A stretch of DNA of 64,000 nucleotides from contig NC_080546.1 of NCBI RefSeq assembly GCF_028640845.1, positions 14,977,520-15,041,519 of the forward strand, written 5' to 3'. The translations under genes were made by a program, and so were the position numbers. Positions 23,101-34,641 of this stretch are shown here, one piece after another (positions within the stretch are counted from its first letter, which is position 1; the number at the start of each line of letters is the position of its first letter). The notes beneath the pieces were generated by a model. The model made no database searches. It was not told the origin of the DNA and saw nothing but the letters and a program-made list of their open reading frames with translations. Origin of the DNA: Ahaetulla prasina (lineage: Eukaryota; Chordata; Lepidosauria; Squamata; Colubridae).

Positions 23101-24548
23101 TGGAAACCAAGCGTTGGTTAAGTCAAAAGTGCCAGATGGCCGGAGGGGAGACTAGACAAGCAGAACGGGGTGGAAACAAACAAGTTGCTACTCTCCTTTC
23201 CACCCCCCCAAACACCCTTATGACTTCGAAATTAGATGAATACATTTGCACACCATAAAGTCAACCAGTTGCATTCATACTCCGTGCTAAACAAGCCGTA
23301 GGCGCTTTGTTGCCATTTGCTTTTTCCTGCTTTGAGCCTCGGCCGTTTTACTCGGGGTTAAGTAATGGTTTAACGCGATGCACGGAGATATCTCTCTTTT
23401 TTTCTTTTTTCTTTTGTCACAACATTATATACAAGCACATACATTGAAAGGGAACAATAGGCCAGAAACCGTAGGCACTTTTGTGCGCTTATGCATGCCC
23501 CTTATACCTCTTGTTTTTCATTTTGTGACAAACTGCACCCAAGTAAATGTAACCGAGTCTATGTGCAACTTTTAGAGGCTGCTTGAAGCGAGAAGCGATT
23601 CTGTTTTACTCGGGAGGAAACCCAGTAGAAGGAAAAGCTATTTACTGTCAGGAAGAAAGCCTAAAATTGGAGACTTGGGGCAGAAAACCCTATAGATATA
23701 ACGAGGCTTTGTTTTTATTTTTACACATCCTTTTGGGGATTTAATTTGTTATTTCTTCGTGTATTATTACAGGCCATTCAATATATTCTTATACCGTAGG
23801 ACAAAGATAAATACAGAAAATAGTATTTATTGTTGAAAGACAAAAACTTCCCAGGACAGCGGAGGAGGACCAAATTTTATTCCTGGAGATTATATTTTAA
23901 AAGTTATAACCAAATCAGGGCTGGCTGCAGTTCATTCCTGCTGAAATCAAGGCGGCGTAAATGAGCTCAGCACCAAACTTTTTCGGAGCGGGTTTGAGAT
24001 CAGATGAACAAGTGTCAAGACCAGACTAAAGTTTCCTGCTCCGTGGTAAACCTCCTTCACTGCAACGGGACCTACTCTGAGTAAACACAGTTCTAACAAA
24101 AAGTGTAGCGTTTTCCACTTGGTGGACTTAAGAAACAAAACACACATGAAACTTTCGTTTTCCATTCTGGACCAGACAGTTTTGTTCAAAGATGGGGCAA
24201 ATTAACATCTGATTCACAATGCACCTTTAAAAAAAAAAAAAAAACCCATCTCCTTAAACACACTGCATTAAATGGTGAGACATGTTGCTATCAGTGGAAA
24301 AGGCAGTCATTTATTCAAAGCCTTTCCCACATATTTACAGTGACAAATGAGGATCTCTGGATAACTTTTGGAATAAAGTGACAATGTTTAAAAGGGAGGT
24401 TTTCCCTCCCCTTCCACTCCACCCTCATCTAGTTGAATACCCAAGAAAGAAACTGCATGTAAAAAGATTCATTGGTTTCATGGATGGATGGATGGAAGGA
24501 GGGAAGGAAGGAGAAAGAAAGAAAGAGAGAGAGAGAGGGAGGGAAGGA

Positions 24549-24600
<52 letters not shown>

Positions 24601-27600
24601 AAAAAGGATTTGCTATTTTTATAACATTCCCAGTTGCTCCATCAGACAAGATTTCATTTTCTGCTGAAATCAATTCAAGGCACTGAGCAACCACCAAATT
24701 AGATCGACCTTTATGCTTCACTTAGTTCTTTTCACCCAGAGAAAAGGTCCTTCTTGTTCAAACAGTTACAAAGCTCTCCTGAGTTTCCACGTGCAAAAAC
24801 GAAAACACCCACAAGCAGAAGTACTTAATCCAAACAGCCCCATTTGCATTTTTACGCTTAGTACAATCCTATATTGCATCTACCAGAAAGATTGACTCTC
24901 TGATGTACTGTTTGAAAAATGAGGATACGGTCAGAGCTGATTTTTTATAAAAAAACGGACAGAGACCTGACTCGTTAAGCTTTTTTTTCTATCCCTCAAA
25001 TTTGCATCTATTTCCTACAGCTACCTAGAAGGTTTTTTTTTAATGATTCCTTCCAAATAAATGAAAAACTGAGTTAATTTGCAGCTTTCCGTTGTAAACC
25101 TATATTGGTATGCTCAGAAATGATACCATTGTATCGAACACTTATATTCACCTGAATATACAGGAGGGCAGCTATAACAGTCTATTTTTTTTATAGAGAC
25201 CTATAAAGGAATTATAAAACAGGGTGGGGAAAAGAGAAGGATTAGTTAGGTTTTGCTCCTTGCTGGAATCCAATGTAAAGTAAAATTTAGTCCTGGAGCT
25301 GCCCACCCAGAAATAAAATTTGTAATGAGTTTGATAAGATTTATTTCCTCATATGGAAAATACAACAGGAAATTTTCTTCCAAAAATGTCTGAGTTTGTT
25401 AGGTATGCTACACAATTTGTGTCTGTGTGTGATATGCATGCCCATAATTGTACAGAAAAGTTGGCTTTAATTCTGCTTTTGTGAAACCCCAGCAGCATGA
25501 ATGAACAATTGAAATAATAACAAATCTTGAAGTACACTGAGATACAGAATATTTTTCCCCTCTACTACACAGTGAAGGCAAGGGAAATAATGGTTTCTAA
25601 GGGCGTCTTAAAACAGTTCTGCTTATCCTGACTTCAGCTTTAGAGAAGTAGAGTTCTTGCTCAACTATAACTGTAGGTGGATTTTAATCCACCAACCTTT
25701 TAGGCTTTACTAAATTCAATACATTTGCCTTCGAGAGTTTCAGAGGAGTGTAAGAATGAACAAGTTTACATCAAAGAGTAACAGATGCCTCCTGGATTCT
25801 TAAGAATGGATGGGGGAGAAGAGGTAGGTCTTGAACGCAGGAACACATTACCAAATACGCTACTCTAATGCACAAGTTGGGCCTCCCAGCGTTGGCCTTG
25901 ACTGACCACAGTTCACAAGACAACTCCGTCACAGCCTTCATACAGAAGTGTGGGTCCCCTTCAAAGGTTGGGAGATGGATGGGAGATCTGTATAGAGAAG
26001 GGAGACCACCCAAGCGATGGCTGAGTGTTTTGAAGGGATCGGATAGAGTGGATACTTTTCATTCCAGATTCACTACAAGAATCAGTTAAAACACAATCCC
26101 AAATTTTACTTGGGCTTCCCCGGCTTGCTTGTTCCAGTTCCGAGTCACCGACTCCAATGGGCCAGCAGAGAAAGAAAACGAATCCAGTCGGGGGAACGCT
26201 GGACAGAGGATTTAAAAGAACCCACCGTGCTAGACCTTCTCAACTTTTTAAAAGGCCTAGATTTTAGGATTGCCCCAGGTGTGTGGGTGCACAGGATTTG
26301 AGGGTCACTCATCCACACCTGCTCCTGATTAGTTTCTGCAAAATAGTTCCCATTTACACATCCAGATATCCTCCTGGAACTTGCTTTTAGCCTTGTGCTT
26401 TTTTTAAAAAAAAAAGCTGCCCTAAGCTCCTACCCTCTTTACTCGATCATTGGGTTGAGTTTACCCGCTACTAAATGCAAACTCGATCTTCGTTTAGCCA
26501 GTCTTGCAGATCGGCTCTTTCGAACCTACTTCTCCGGCTTAGTTCATCAGCACAGACCCATGAAGCTATTTACCAGCCGTTCGTTCTCGCAACGACTGAA
26601 TCCCGTTGATTCAAACCTGGACAGAAGGAATGGTCAGGATGTGTGTGTGTGTCCGTGGGCCGTGGTGGGGGGTTGGGTAACTCTTTAGAGTCGAAAATAT
26701 TTATTCCTTTTCTCATTCATTTCGAGACAGTTTGGGGAAGTGAGTTAGAAACAGGAAGAGCTATTTTGCCTAAGGTGTTTTGTACAAGAAATCCACGAAC
26801 TGGACTTTTAATTTTCTTTCTCACCACCCACCGATTCGGGAAGAGCGCGGTCCCCTTCGGTTTTTTGCCCAGGTCTAGAATACTAAAGGGCGCCCACCTC
26901 CCCCAATCTATGAACGACCATAAACCGCGCTGGCCGCCCCGAGCGAGCGAGCGAACGAACGCCTTCGTCTGAATCGGGACCGTCTCTCTTTTTTTGCCTT
27001 GCCCGCACAAACCGCTCACCTTGACTTGACTCTCCGTCATTCCCAGCGAATAGGCGAGCCTCGCTCTCTCCGGCCCAGCTAAGTACTTGGTTTGCTCAAA
27101 AGTCTTTTCCAAAGCAAAGATCTGTTGGCCGGAAAACGTCGGCCTCGTGTGTTTTCTTTTGCCGTCTTTATCCAGTAAAATGGAGCCTTGATCTAAAGGA
27201 GGTGAAAAAAAGGGAAAAGGGGAAGATGCCAAGTTAAGGGACACAACATAAGGTTGGAGATACCGAGAGGTTCGCAATGACTCTCCAAAAAGGGTAAGCA
27301 AAACGTATATTCCGCGCCCAGCGCTGCGTTTTGCTCAACGGGAAAAGGGAAATTTCAGCACTCGGAAATTGAAGCAACCGGCGCCGTTTGTGAAACAGCA
27401 GTGACGAGTTTGGGCCTCGCTCCGTTGCTGCACCAAGAGCCGATTCTCGGGAGCCAAACAACAACAAGAACCACCACAAAAAAAACAACAACACACAACC
27501 CGAAAACAGAAGATATCCGGAACAGCTTTCCTAGTAACAAGTTCGCAAGAATTGTTAGTTGGGGGCCGGGGGCGAGTGCTACTAGAAACCTCCTGTTTTT

Positions 27601-30514
27601 TGATTTGCATTCAGGGTTTGAGAGTTTTTTTAAAAAAATATTGCACGGCTAGATTAAGAAGATAAGGCAGCGAACGAAGGCAGGGAAGGACGGAAGGAAG
27701 AGAAGAGGAAAAGAAAGGAAAGGAAAGGAAAGGAAAGGAAAGGAAAGGAAAGGAAAGGAAAGGAAAGGAAAGGAAAGGAAAGGAAAGGTCTTATCTATTT
27801 TAAAAACAGAGGTTTTCCCTTAGAGGAAAAATGTTACTAAATAAAGAGCCAGACCCATTACTTAAAATACTGACATTTGGCACCTCAACTGAAACGGATG
27901 TCTAAATTTCAATTAGTACTGGAAGTTCTTTCGCTTGAGGCAAAGAAGATATTACAGTGGGGATCTCCTCTTTTCCCCTTCCCCACTCCCCTTCAAAAAA
28001 AAAAAAAGATTTTTTAAAAGGAAGGGAGAACAAAGGCGCCACGGCGGCCGGCCTTCTTAACAAGCCACCGTAACCAAGTTCACTCAAGAATGAACCCCAC
28101 GAATTTTCAAAAGACCCGGCTTCCTAGCGAGTCTCTCCCCCCCACGGAAGGGACGGGGCTGCCGGGTTCAGTGCGTCGCCCTCCCCGCTGGATATGCTTT
28201 CGTGGTGGAGGGGCAGGAGAGGAGGAGAGAGGCCTATAAACGTCGCGCACACCAGTAGCCAGAAAAGGACCCATTTCTTTTTTTTCTCCAAATGTTCGTG
28301 GAGAGTTTGGGACATGAGCCTGGCTCTTTTAAGGCCGGAGGAAAGAAGCCGGGCTGAGCGTTAAAACGACAAGGGGGAGCTGGGCCGGCTTCCTCTGGGG
28401 AAGGGTTGGCCAAGAAGCCGCAAAAATCAAGGGAGGCAGCTCCGTTGCTAAATAAAGCATCAACTCCAGGAGCCCCATTTTAAGGGAAAAGCAAGTGGGG
28501 AGCAACAAGGGGGGGGGGGTGTTTTTTCTAGTTCTAGCGATTACTAGACTTTAAACGACCTTTAAAGGCAGCGGTTCTTTCGAAGCGCCTTATCCCCAGT
28601 TGCTCTCACGTGTGAATGAGTGACTCTTCCCTTCGGAGAGCGCATCTTTCTTTTCGCGAGGTTAAACCACACACTTCTCCCCTGCAAAGTGGGGACGGGG
28701 GGCACTGATTGGATTCAAAGGAGAGCCTGGTCCCCTCCTACTAGGATGGCTGGGACTACAACTCCCATTCAACCCTCTCCCCACATCTCCGCGCCGCCTT
28801 CAATAACGCAACCCATCCGGAGAGGGCAAGCAGGTCAAATCTAGAAGAAGAGGGCAAAGGCTCTCAAGCGAATTGCCAGCCCTGGATTGTCGGCCTGGGC
28901 TCCCCCAGACAGCCCCGACTTTCAACTTGGAAAAATTTGGCGAAGCAGCAGAGGGCGGAGAATGCGAAGCGCCTGCCCTCCAGCGGTGGGGCAGGGAACT
29001 CCCATTAGCTCCCTGCAAGCCCAGGGCAAGGAATTGTGGGAGTTGTAGTCCAAAGAAGCTGGAGGGCACCAGTCCTCTAACGGGCACGGGTCTCCAACCT
29101 TGACAACTTTAAGCCTGGAGGATTTCAACTCTCAGAATTCCCCAGCCGGAATTCTGGGAGTTGAAGTCCACCAAGCTTAAAGTTGCCAAGGTTGAAGACC
29201 CCGACTCTACGGGGTTCGGAAAAGGAGGGGATGCAGGGGAGGGGCGGGGAGAGAGATTCACGACCTCCCTATCCAGTCCAGGTTCTCCAGCCCAGGGAAA
29301 GGATTTGGTAGGGAAGGCACAGCTGGACGGAGGGGGCAGATGTGGGGTGGGGGGCCCATTGTCCAATGAGAACAGCAAAGGTAGGACGGGGTGGGGGTCT
29401 TCTTCCCTGAAGAATTGGGGCAGCACAATCATGAACGGGGCGGGGAGCGGGGGAGAGGCACCCCGACGGCATCGGCCTGGATAGAAGGAGTCGCTTCTAC
29501 AGTCCGGACCGGTCAAAATAGGCAAGAACCGACCGAAAGAAGAGCCGGTTTAAAGCCACTCAGCCTTCCTTTAATGTTTCTCAATCGTGGCAACTTGAGG
29601 ATATGTGGACTTCAATTCCCAGAATTCCCCAGCCAGCTGGCTAGCTGGGGAATTCTGGGAGTTGAAGTCCACACATCTTCAAATTGCCACAGTTGAGAAA
29701 CAGTGCTTTAACGGAACCCTCCGGGATGCCAGCCTCCCCAGCCAGGTTTTGATAGCCAAGGCTTGGAAGGTTAGGAGATTGAGGGGCAAAAGGGCCCCAC
29801 CGGGGTCCCCGATGGAGTGGGTGGAGGCGGGGAAGGGCGATACTTACGGGGTGAGCAGGCGAGGCGGGCGTCCCTCCAAGGAGGGCTCTGCATGACCCCC
29901 GGCCAGAAGATGGGCGTCCTGCCGGGCAACTCGGCCAAAGGCTTGGGGTACCTTCCCACGGCGGCCACGGCGGCGGCGGCGGCGCTGGGGCTGAAGTAGA
30001 GGCCCGGAGGCGGCGGGGGCGGCGGGCTGAGGCTGCTGAACCGGGGCAGGCCCGCCAGGAGCCCGGCGGCCGGCGAGGCGGAGGAGGAAGACGAGGAGGA
30101 GGAAGAGGCGGAGGCGGCGGCCAGAAGCGGCATGGACGGCCGGCTCAAGATATCGTTGATGCCGTGCGGGGTGGCGGCCGAGTGCTGCTGCGGGGGCGAC
30201 CCCAGCGCCGACAGAGCTCCCACGCCGTGCGGCTTGAGGCCGGTCGGCGAGCCCAGCGGAGGGGAAGGCGAGGCCGACGCCGAGGAGGAGGAGGAGGAAG
30301 AAGAAGACGACGACGAAGGAGCCGAGGAGAGGGAGGAAGGTCCGCTGGCGGCAGAGGCGGCCGGGGGAGGCAGCTGGTAGGCGGCGGCAGCGGCGGCGGC
30401 TGAGTAGAGCGGCGTCTTCATCTCGGCCATGCTGTGCAGGGCGGCCAGCGGCGGGCTGCTGAGCAGGAAGGCGCTCTGCCGCGGGGTGCCATCCATCGGC
30501 CCCACCGCCAGCAT
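16897..30514 (-). CDS. NKX6-1: NKX6-1 homeodomain transcription factor (three exons)
   Basis: Nuclear DNA-binding repressor that, in vertebrates, directs pancreatic beta-cell and ventral spinal-cord identity. Coding exons are 30514-29848, 27192-27020 and 17154-16897 (667, 173 and 258 nt), joined by GT/AG borders into 365 residues, close to the mammalian length. The start is the ATG at 30514, which opens the family's conserved N-terminus (MLAVG). In order: an Ala run (39-45), a 12-Ser run near 66-77, the eh1/TN-type co-repressor motif GINDILSRP (about 118-126), a second Ser run near 137-145, a Pro run, the conserved pre-homeodomain block with PPWRDARL, the homeodomain (about 235-294, with L250, F254, W282 and N285 at the diagnostic positions), and an acidic C-terminus. 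The intron inside the homeodomain, before VWFQNRR, is at the position usual for this family. No frameshift or missing key residue was seen. NKX6-2 is less likely because of the long Ser/Ala-rich N-terminus. Confidence 0.96.
17412..17535. mobile_element. Diverged hairpin MITE in NKX6-1 intron 2
   Basis: 'ctggtaactttaagataag...ttttaactcccag' is answered by 'gagttgaagtccacacatc...aaagttgccaagcttg'. The arms are complementary but worn. Confidence 0.5.
17612..17835 (+). mobile_element. tRNA-derived SINE in NKX6-1 intron 2
   Basis: 'gtttggtgtagtgattcaag' then 'gagttctagtcctgcctt' are box-A-like and box-B-like parts of a squamate tRNA SINE, followed by a body with 'cttgggccagtctttctctc'. Related pieces lie at 44035-44170 and 48486-48560. 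Confidence 0.55.
18215..18305. mobile_element. Hairpin MITE, shortened, in intron 2
   Basis: 'ccaacttggcaactttaag' and 'cacttcccagaattccccag' belong to the family. The second arm is shortened and ends 'gccaagtttgaaaaac'. Confidence 0.5.
18428..18652 (+). mobile_element. Sauria-type SINE, head missing
   Basis: It contains 'cttgtcccagcttctgcc', 'catgaccacggagacgtc' and 'ggggaacctttaccttt', matching the copy at 6886-7238. An internal piece is missing near 18610, and the tRNA head is absent. Confidence 0.65.
18653..24480. other. NKX6-1 intron 2, mostly unique sequence
   Basis: No exon or strong repeat is seen over almost 6 kb. A poly-C run lies near 22340 and T/C-rich stretches near 22900-23040. 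The low repeat density compared with the window ends would suit regulatory sequence, but this is inference. Confidence 0.4.
24481..24605. repeat. GGAT/GGAA/GAAA simple repeat
   Basis: A short GGAT run passes into GGAA and GA-rich variants and then about 15 GAAA units. All purine on the plus strand after 24490. Confidence 0.9.
24606..27019. other. NKX6-1 intron 2, gene-free
   Basis: No exon or repeat recognised, except short simple runs. Confidence 0.4.
27020..27192 (-). CDS. NKX6-1: NKX6-1 coding exon 2
   Basis: 173 nt, entered after a tttag acceptor and left at AAG|GTGAGC. Two bases complete the His codon split from exon 1. It then encodes [17 protein letters not shown] and the first two helices of the homeodomain, through SQVK. 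Confidence 0.95.
27193..29086. other. NKX6-1 intron 1, mostly unique sequence
   Basis: No extra exon is supported. It is GC-rich toward exon 1. It contains the (AAAGG)n array and a poly-G run near 28510. Confidence 0.4.
27708..27788. repeat. (AAAGG)n array in NKX6-1 intron 1
   Basis: About 15 nearly perfect pentamer units, all purine on the plus strand. Confidence 0.9.
29087..29207. mobile_element. Hairpin MITE in NKX6-1 intron 1
   Basis: 'gggtctccaaccttgacaac' and its complement 'gttgccaaggttgaagaccc' form the outer arms; 'caactctcagaattcc' and 'ggaattctgggagttg' form the inner arms. The flanks ctctaacgg and ctctacggg are imperfect duplications. Confidence 0.65.
29575..29705. mobile_element. 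Hairpin MITE close to the exon 1 splice donor
   Basis: An almost perfect palindrome, centred on 'agctggctagctgg', with arms 'ttcaattcccagaattcccc' and 'ggggaattctgggagttgaa'. A CTTTAA repeat lies on both sides. It ends about 140 bp from the donor site of exon 1. Confidence 0.7.
29848..30514 (-). CDS. NKX6-1: NKX6-1 coding exon 1
   Basis: From ATG at 30514 to the donor CCCC|GTAAGT at 29848. It encodes residues 1-222 and the first base of codon 223. It holds the Ala and Ser runs, the GINDILSRP repressor motif and the [15 protein letters not shown] block. Confidence 0.95.
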
Positions 30515-30833
30515 CCCCAGGACGGGAAGCCGGGCAGGGCGGCTGGAGCCGGACCGGAGTGTGGGGGGGGGGGGTTTCCCCTCTTCGGAGAATCCGCCGA
30601 GCCTTCTTTGAACTGTGGAGAAGCGGTGTCTAGGCGTGAAGGGAGGGTCCCCCCCCCCCAAAAAGGGCTGAGAGGGTGGGTTATAGAAAAGTGGGGGTGA
30701 GTCAAGGTGGGGGGAGCGTGTTCTGCTGTGGCTGGGAGATGGTGGGGAACTGAGCTGCCGGACCAGAAAGAGAAAGTGAGAGCGACTAACTGGATTCAGG
30801 AAGCCAGCATTAAAAGGGAAAGTGATATATGTG

Positions 30834-30835
<2 letters not shown>

Positions 30836-30864
<29 letters not shown>
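30836..30864. repeat. (TA)n run in the 5' region of NKX6-1
   Basis: About 13 TA units, 320 bp upstream of the start codon. Confidence 0.85.
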
Positions 30865-30865
<1 letters not shown>

Positions 30866-33797
30866 CTCCCTGTCCAAGCTTGGGTGGAAAAAAAGAAAGA
30901 GCGCGCCCTGTTTTTTCCTTGGCTTCTCTTAGACCGAAGCAGAGACGTCGGAATAGAAAAGGCCCGCCTGCCTGGAGCGAGAGGAGTTTAAGGAACGTGG
31001 GAAAGAACTTCGGAGGGTGGGGGGGGACAAAGCTCCGTTCCCAAAGATCAGGAGTTTGAAGCCGAGACGGTTTCGCGCAGGGCTGGGAGAAGCGAGTCGG
31101 GCGCCTCTTCTTGGCTCAGGGATGCGCACCACCCCCCCGCAAAGTCTCCCTTGGTTTTGGAAGAAGACGAGGATCGAAGCCGGAAAAGGATCCGCTCGGA
31201 TCGGGTCGGGGACCTCAGTGGATCCCTTTGAAGGAGAAAGGGGCTCTTCGGGGGATCCCGAGAGGGAGGCACTATTCCAGGAGTGTCACACACACACACC
31301 CAAATAAATAAATAAAGCGGGAGGGAAAACTCCTCCAAACTTTGGCCGGCGCCCTCAAAGAAGTGGGGGACCGGAGGGGCGGGAAACTTTCGTGGAGGGA
31401 TCGGAACTTCCAGGCGAGGATCTGCCGGCGGGATCAAAGAAGGGTGGGGAGAGTAAAGTCCGCCCTGTGGCTTCCCTCGTTCGGGCTTTTCTCTGGCCCC
31501 TTTCTGGGCGAAGGGCGGGTCGGCCGGACCTTTCCCTTGCCAGCCGCTCGGCCAACGGACACCAGAGCCAAGTTCCCGGGGAAGAAAAACGGCATTCACC
31601 CGGCGCGGCAAGAATGAAGCGAGCTGGCTGGTGGTGGAGTGCGGAAATCAGCCCCGTCGAAGACTCTGAGCCTCGGACGGACGGACTCTGCGGGCCGCCG
31701 TTTCCCTCCTCCGCGGCTGGAGAGCCCCTTCTCGGGTTCGGCTCGGAGATCCTGCGCTCCCTCCGGACGCGATCGCTTGATCCCAAGAGAGAAAGCAGTG
31801 CCTCCGCCTCCGCCTCCGCCTCCTCCTTCTCTTCCTTTAGCCCGGCCTCTGGTTTTGTGGGTCGCTGGCGGAGAAAAGCTCCCCGACCTTCGGACATGTA
31901 GAAGAATTTCTATCCTCTTTTCTTTCTTTTCTTTTCTTTTTCTTTCCCTCCTTCCTAAAGGCAGGCAAGGCGGGTCCGGCCGCTCCCTCTGCGGCTGGCT
32001 GGGCAGAACCTTTTTATTTTCCCCTCTCCGGTTTGGCTCCTGGCTTTTTCCCGCTTTCCTTTTTTTTTGGGGGGGAGGGGGAATCGCGCCGCTCACCTTT
32101 CCGCCGCCTTCCTTTGGCTCCTGCGGGGCGTCTTTGCCTTCGTGGCGCGCTCTTTCCGCGGCTCGCCTTCCTCTGACAGATCCCAAACAACCACTCAGAG
32201 GTAATAAAACATTTTCAATCCCCCCCCTCCCGCCCCGTCTCCTTTGGCTAGTGGGAGGGGGAGGGGGCAAGGAGGGGGAAGGAGGGGGAGAGAGAAAGAA
32301 CTTTGTGGAGGTGTCAATAAAACAGCAGAGGGTGGGACGGAACCGGACCCCAGCCTCCTATTGGCTCTGCCTTTTCGTGGGGGCGGGGGGGTTGGTGGAA
32401 AGAAACGTGGAACCAGAAGAAAAGACGAGGCGACGCAGAAAGCCGAGCCGGCATCTCCGGCTCCCCCCCTGCCCCCCCCTTAAAGCCAAGGGGCGGGACA
32501 GGCCCAGACCCCTCATTTGCATACAGAGCGCGCCAAGAAACTGCAACAGACTTGGGGAGGACTCGGAGAGCTCGGAAGGGGACCTGCCCCGTTGCGGTGA
32601 AAACCGAAATCGGAGTCACTCCTAAAAGGGCATCTATTCCCCCACCCCTTTTTTTTTTTTGTTTCTTTTTTACTCCCTCCCCCTTTCCTGCCAATCAGAT
32701 CTCAAAGTCGCCGGCAGGTCAAAACACCGATCCCACCCTTGGTCTCGGATTCCAGTTCCCATCGTCCCCAACCCACCCGGCTCTCTTGGAGACCAAGATT
32801 GCACCGCCTTGGGGGGAGAGCAGGGCTGGGGAAGGCTTCCTATTGAACCGCCTTGACGCTCGGGGGGAAAAAAAACCCGATTCGACGGACGCGCCGCTGT
32901 TGCTAAACTTAGAGATGCTCGACGCTTCTCCACCGCCCCCGACCGCTACCCAGCGCGCCGGCCGGGCGGTGAATCTGTTCCTTCCCACCGCCACGCCTTC
33001 TGACCGGAGTTTCCCGGGGGCCTCCTGGCCCCCACTTTCCCTTCCTCTCGGCCGTTTAGTCCTTGCTTGAGTGTAAGTCTTTCGATCGCAACAAGGAGGC
33101 TATACACTCCGCGTTAAATACAGTCCCCGGGCATCAGCCTGCAGGCGTTTGATGGGCTGTTTCTGCAAGGCAGAGATTTCAGCTGTTGGTTTTATTAAGC
33201 AAAACCTCTTCCGGCATCACCGTATTTCCCCCCCCCCTTCCTCGGAGTCTCTCTCTCTTTCTTCCTTCCCCTCTCCCTATTCCCGCGACCCACCTATTTC
33301 CTTCGAAAGATAAAGATTTGGGAGGCTCGAAACCAGCTTTTGAAATCGAAACGCCAGGCGGCCCGAGAAAGACCTCGCTCCTAGATTTAAAAAAAAAGGG
33401 GGGGGGAGGAGGATTCCGGGTTGGCTAGCCCCCGGGGCTCCCTTTCCCGAAACGCCTTTCGCCTCCCGTTTCTAACAATCCGTGGATTGAAGAGGTCCCC
33501 AAGGAAGGGAGCCAGGAGTCCGGCTTGCGTAATAGAAGACGCAAAGAGAGTTTGAAGTCAATAGCTCGAAGCCCTTCCCCCCCTTCTTCCCGTCCCCGGG
33601 AACGAACGAGCGGCGGCTGAGAACATCAGTGGTCTACAAATGCAAGCAAGTCTTCGCACGTTGCAAGAGCTGAGTCTGGAACGCTGATGGAGAAAGAACT
33701 GGACGCCGGGCGTCCCGAGGAACTTGAGCTGTTGGCCGCTCTTTAACAATTCATTGCTGGATTTGAATGAGCTTTTTTATTATTATCTTGCATCTCT

Positions 33798-34125
33798 ATT
33801 AGAATAGAACAGCATAGAACAGAACAGAACAGAACAGAATAGAATATTTTATTGGCCAAGTGTGATTGGACACACAAGGAATTTGTCTTCGGTGCATATG
33901 CTCTCAGTGTACATAAAAGAAAAGATACATTTGTCAAGAATCATAAGGTACAACACTTAATGATAGTCATAGGGTACAAATAAGCAATCAGGTAACAATA
34001 TCAATATAAATCGTAAGGATACAAGCAACAAAGTTACAGTCATAAGTGGAAGGAGGGAAAGCAACTCGCCTCTATCAAAAAGCGTTAGAGACAATAGAGT
34101 CTCTAGCTAGATAGCATTTTGACCT
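33798..34125 (-). mobile_element. LINE 3' tail with AGAAC/AGAAT tract
   Basis: On the minus strand: 'caccgaagacaaattccttg', 'gtccaatcacacttggcc', AATAAA, then AATAT/ATTCT-type units (33801-33846 on the plus strand). It shares this tail with 35040-35223 and with the end of the LINE at 42680-43888. Confidence 0.65.
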
Positions 34126-34641
34126 TTCTCTTTTTATTTCCAATCCTTTAAGCTTCTTCCTTGTCAGTACAATGTTAATTACGGTTGCTTTTAATTACAT
34201 CGTCTAGAAGACATTTAGGTGTATTTAAACTTGCTTTAAAATAAACGCAACCTATCGTAGTTTACAAGATGGAAGTAAAAGGGGGAAAGAGCAAGTCGAA
34301 CGGGGTTGGGGGAGAATCTGAGACCGTCGCCTTTTCTATTATAGACTTTGGGAGGGAGGGAAGGAGAAAGAAAGAAAGAAAGATGACTTTATCGGATCCT
34401 TTGTTCCCGCTAGAAGCTCAATTAAATAAATTAATAAAGCTGACTCTTGATTTACCGAACTTACTTCTTTTGTGTGTCTCTCTTTCTCCCTGCAACAGTT
34501 CCGGCCAAAGACGAAGTGACTGCCAAGCGTGTTTTTGAAAGGTGGGTTGGTTGGATTGGTTGCCATGACACACCTGTGCTTAACTGAACCTTGAATCCCT
34601 CAATTGATCCTTTATTCTGACCCTGGTTATAACTCTGAACC
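34126..34641. other. Intergenic, nothing recognised
   Basis: No supported gene. A short GAAA run lies at 34364-34382. Confidence 0.4.

Larger units (their letters stand above)
29800..33650. promoter_or_regulatory. CpG-rich block with presumed NKX6-1 promoter
   Basis: Dense CpG and high GC over exon 1 and about 3 kb upstream, in contrast to the AT-rich flanks. CCAAT boxes occur in both orientations near 32350 and 32690. No TATA box is in an obvious position. The long open frames here on both strands (for example 31639-32625) are a consequence of GC-rich sequence lacking stops. The transcription start cannot be fixed from sequence alone. Confidence 0.5.

Noticed and set aside
24378..24721. Frames rich in Lys/Glu or Phe/Leu/Ser
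   Set aside because: Translation of the GAAA simple repeat.
26717..27019. Extension of the exon 2 frame into intron 2
   Set aside because: The exon ends at AAG|GTGAGC with the next homeodomain codons found in exon 3; the continuation is an intron read-through.
29771..29847. Extension of the exon 1 frame past the donor site
   Set aside because: A clear GTAAGT donor at 29847 gives the correct split His codon with exon 2; the rest is intron.
31639..32625. Plus-strand open frame of 328 codons in the CpG block
   Set aside because: Pro/Arg/Ser/Gly-rich composition typical of GC-rich non-coding sequence; overlaps equally long frames on the other strand; no domain.
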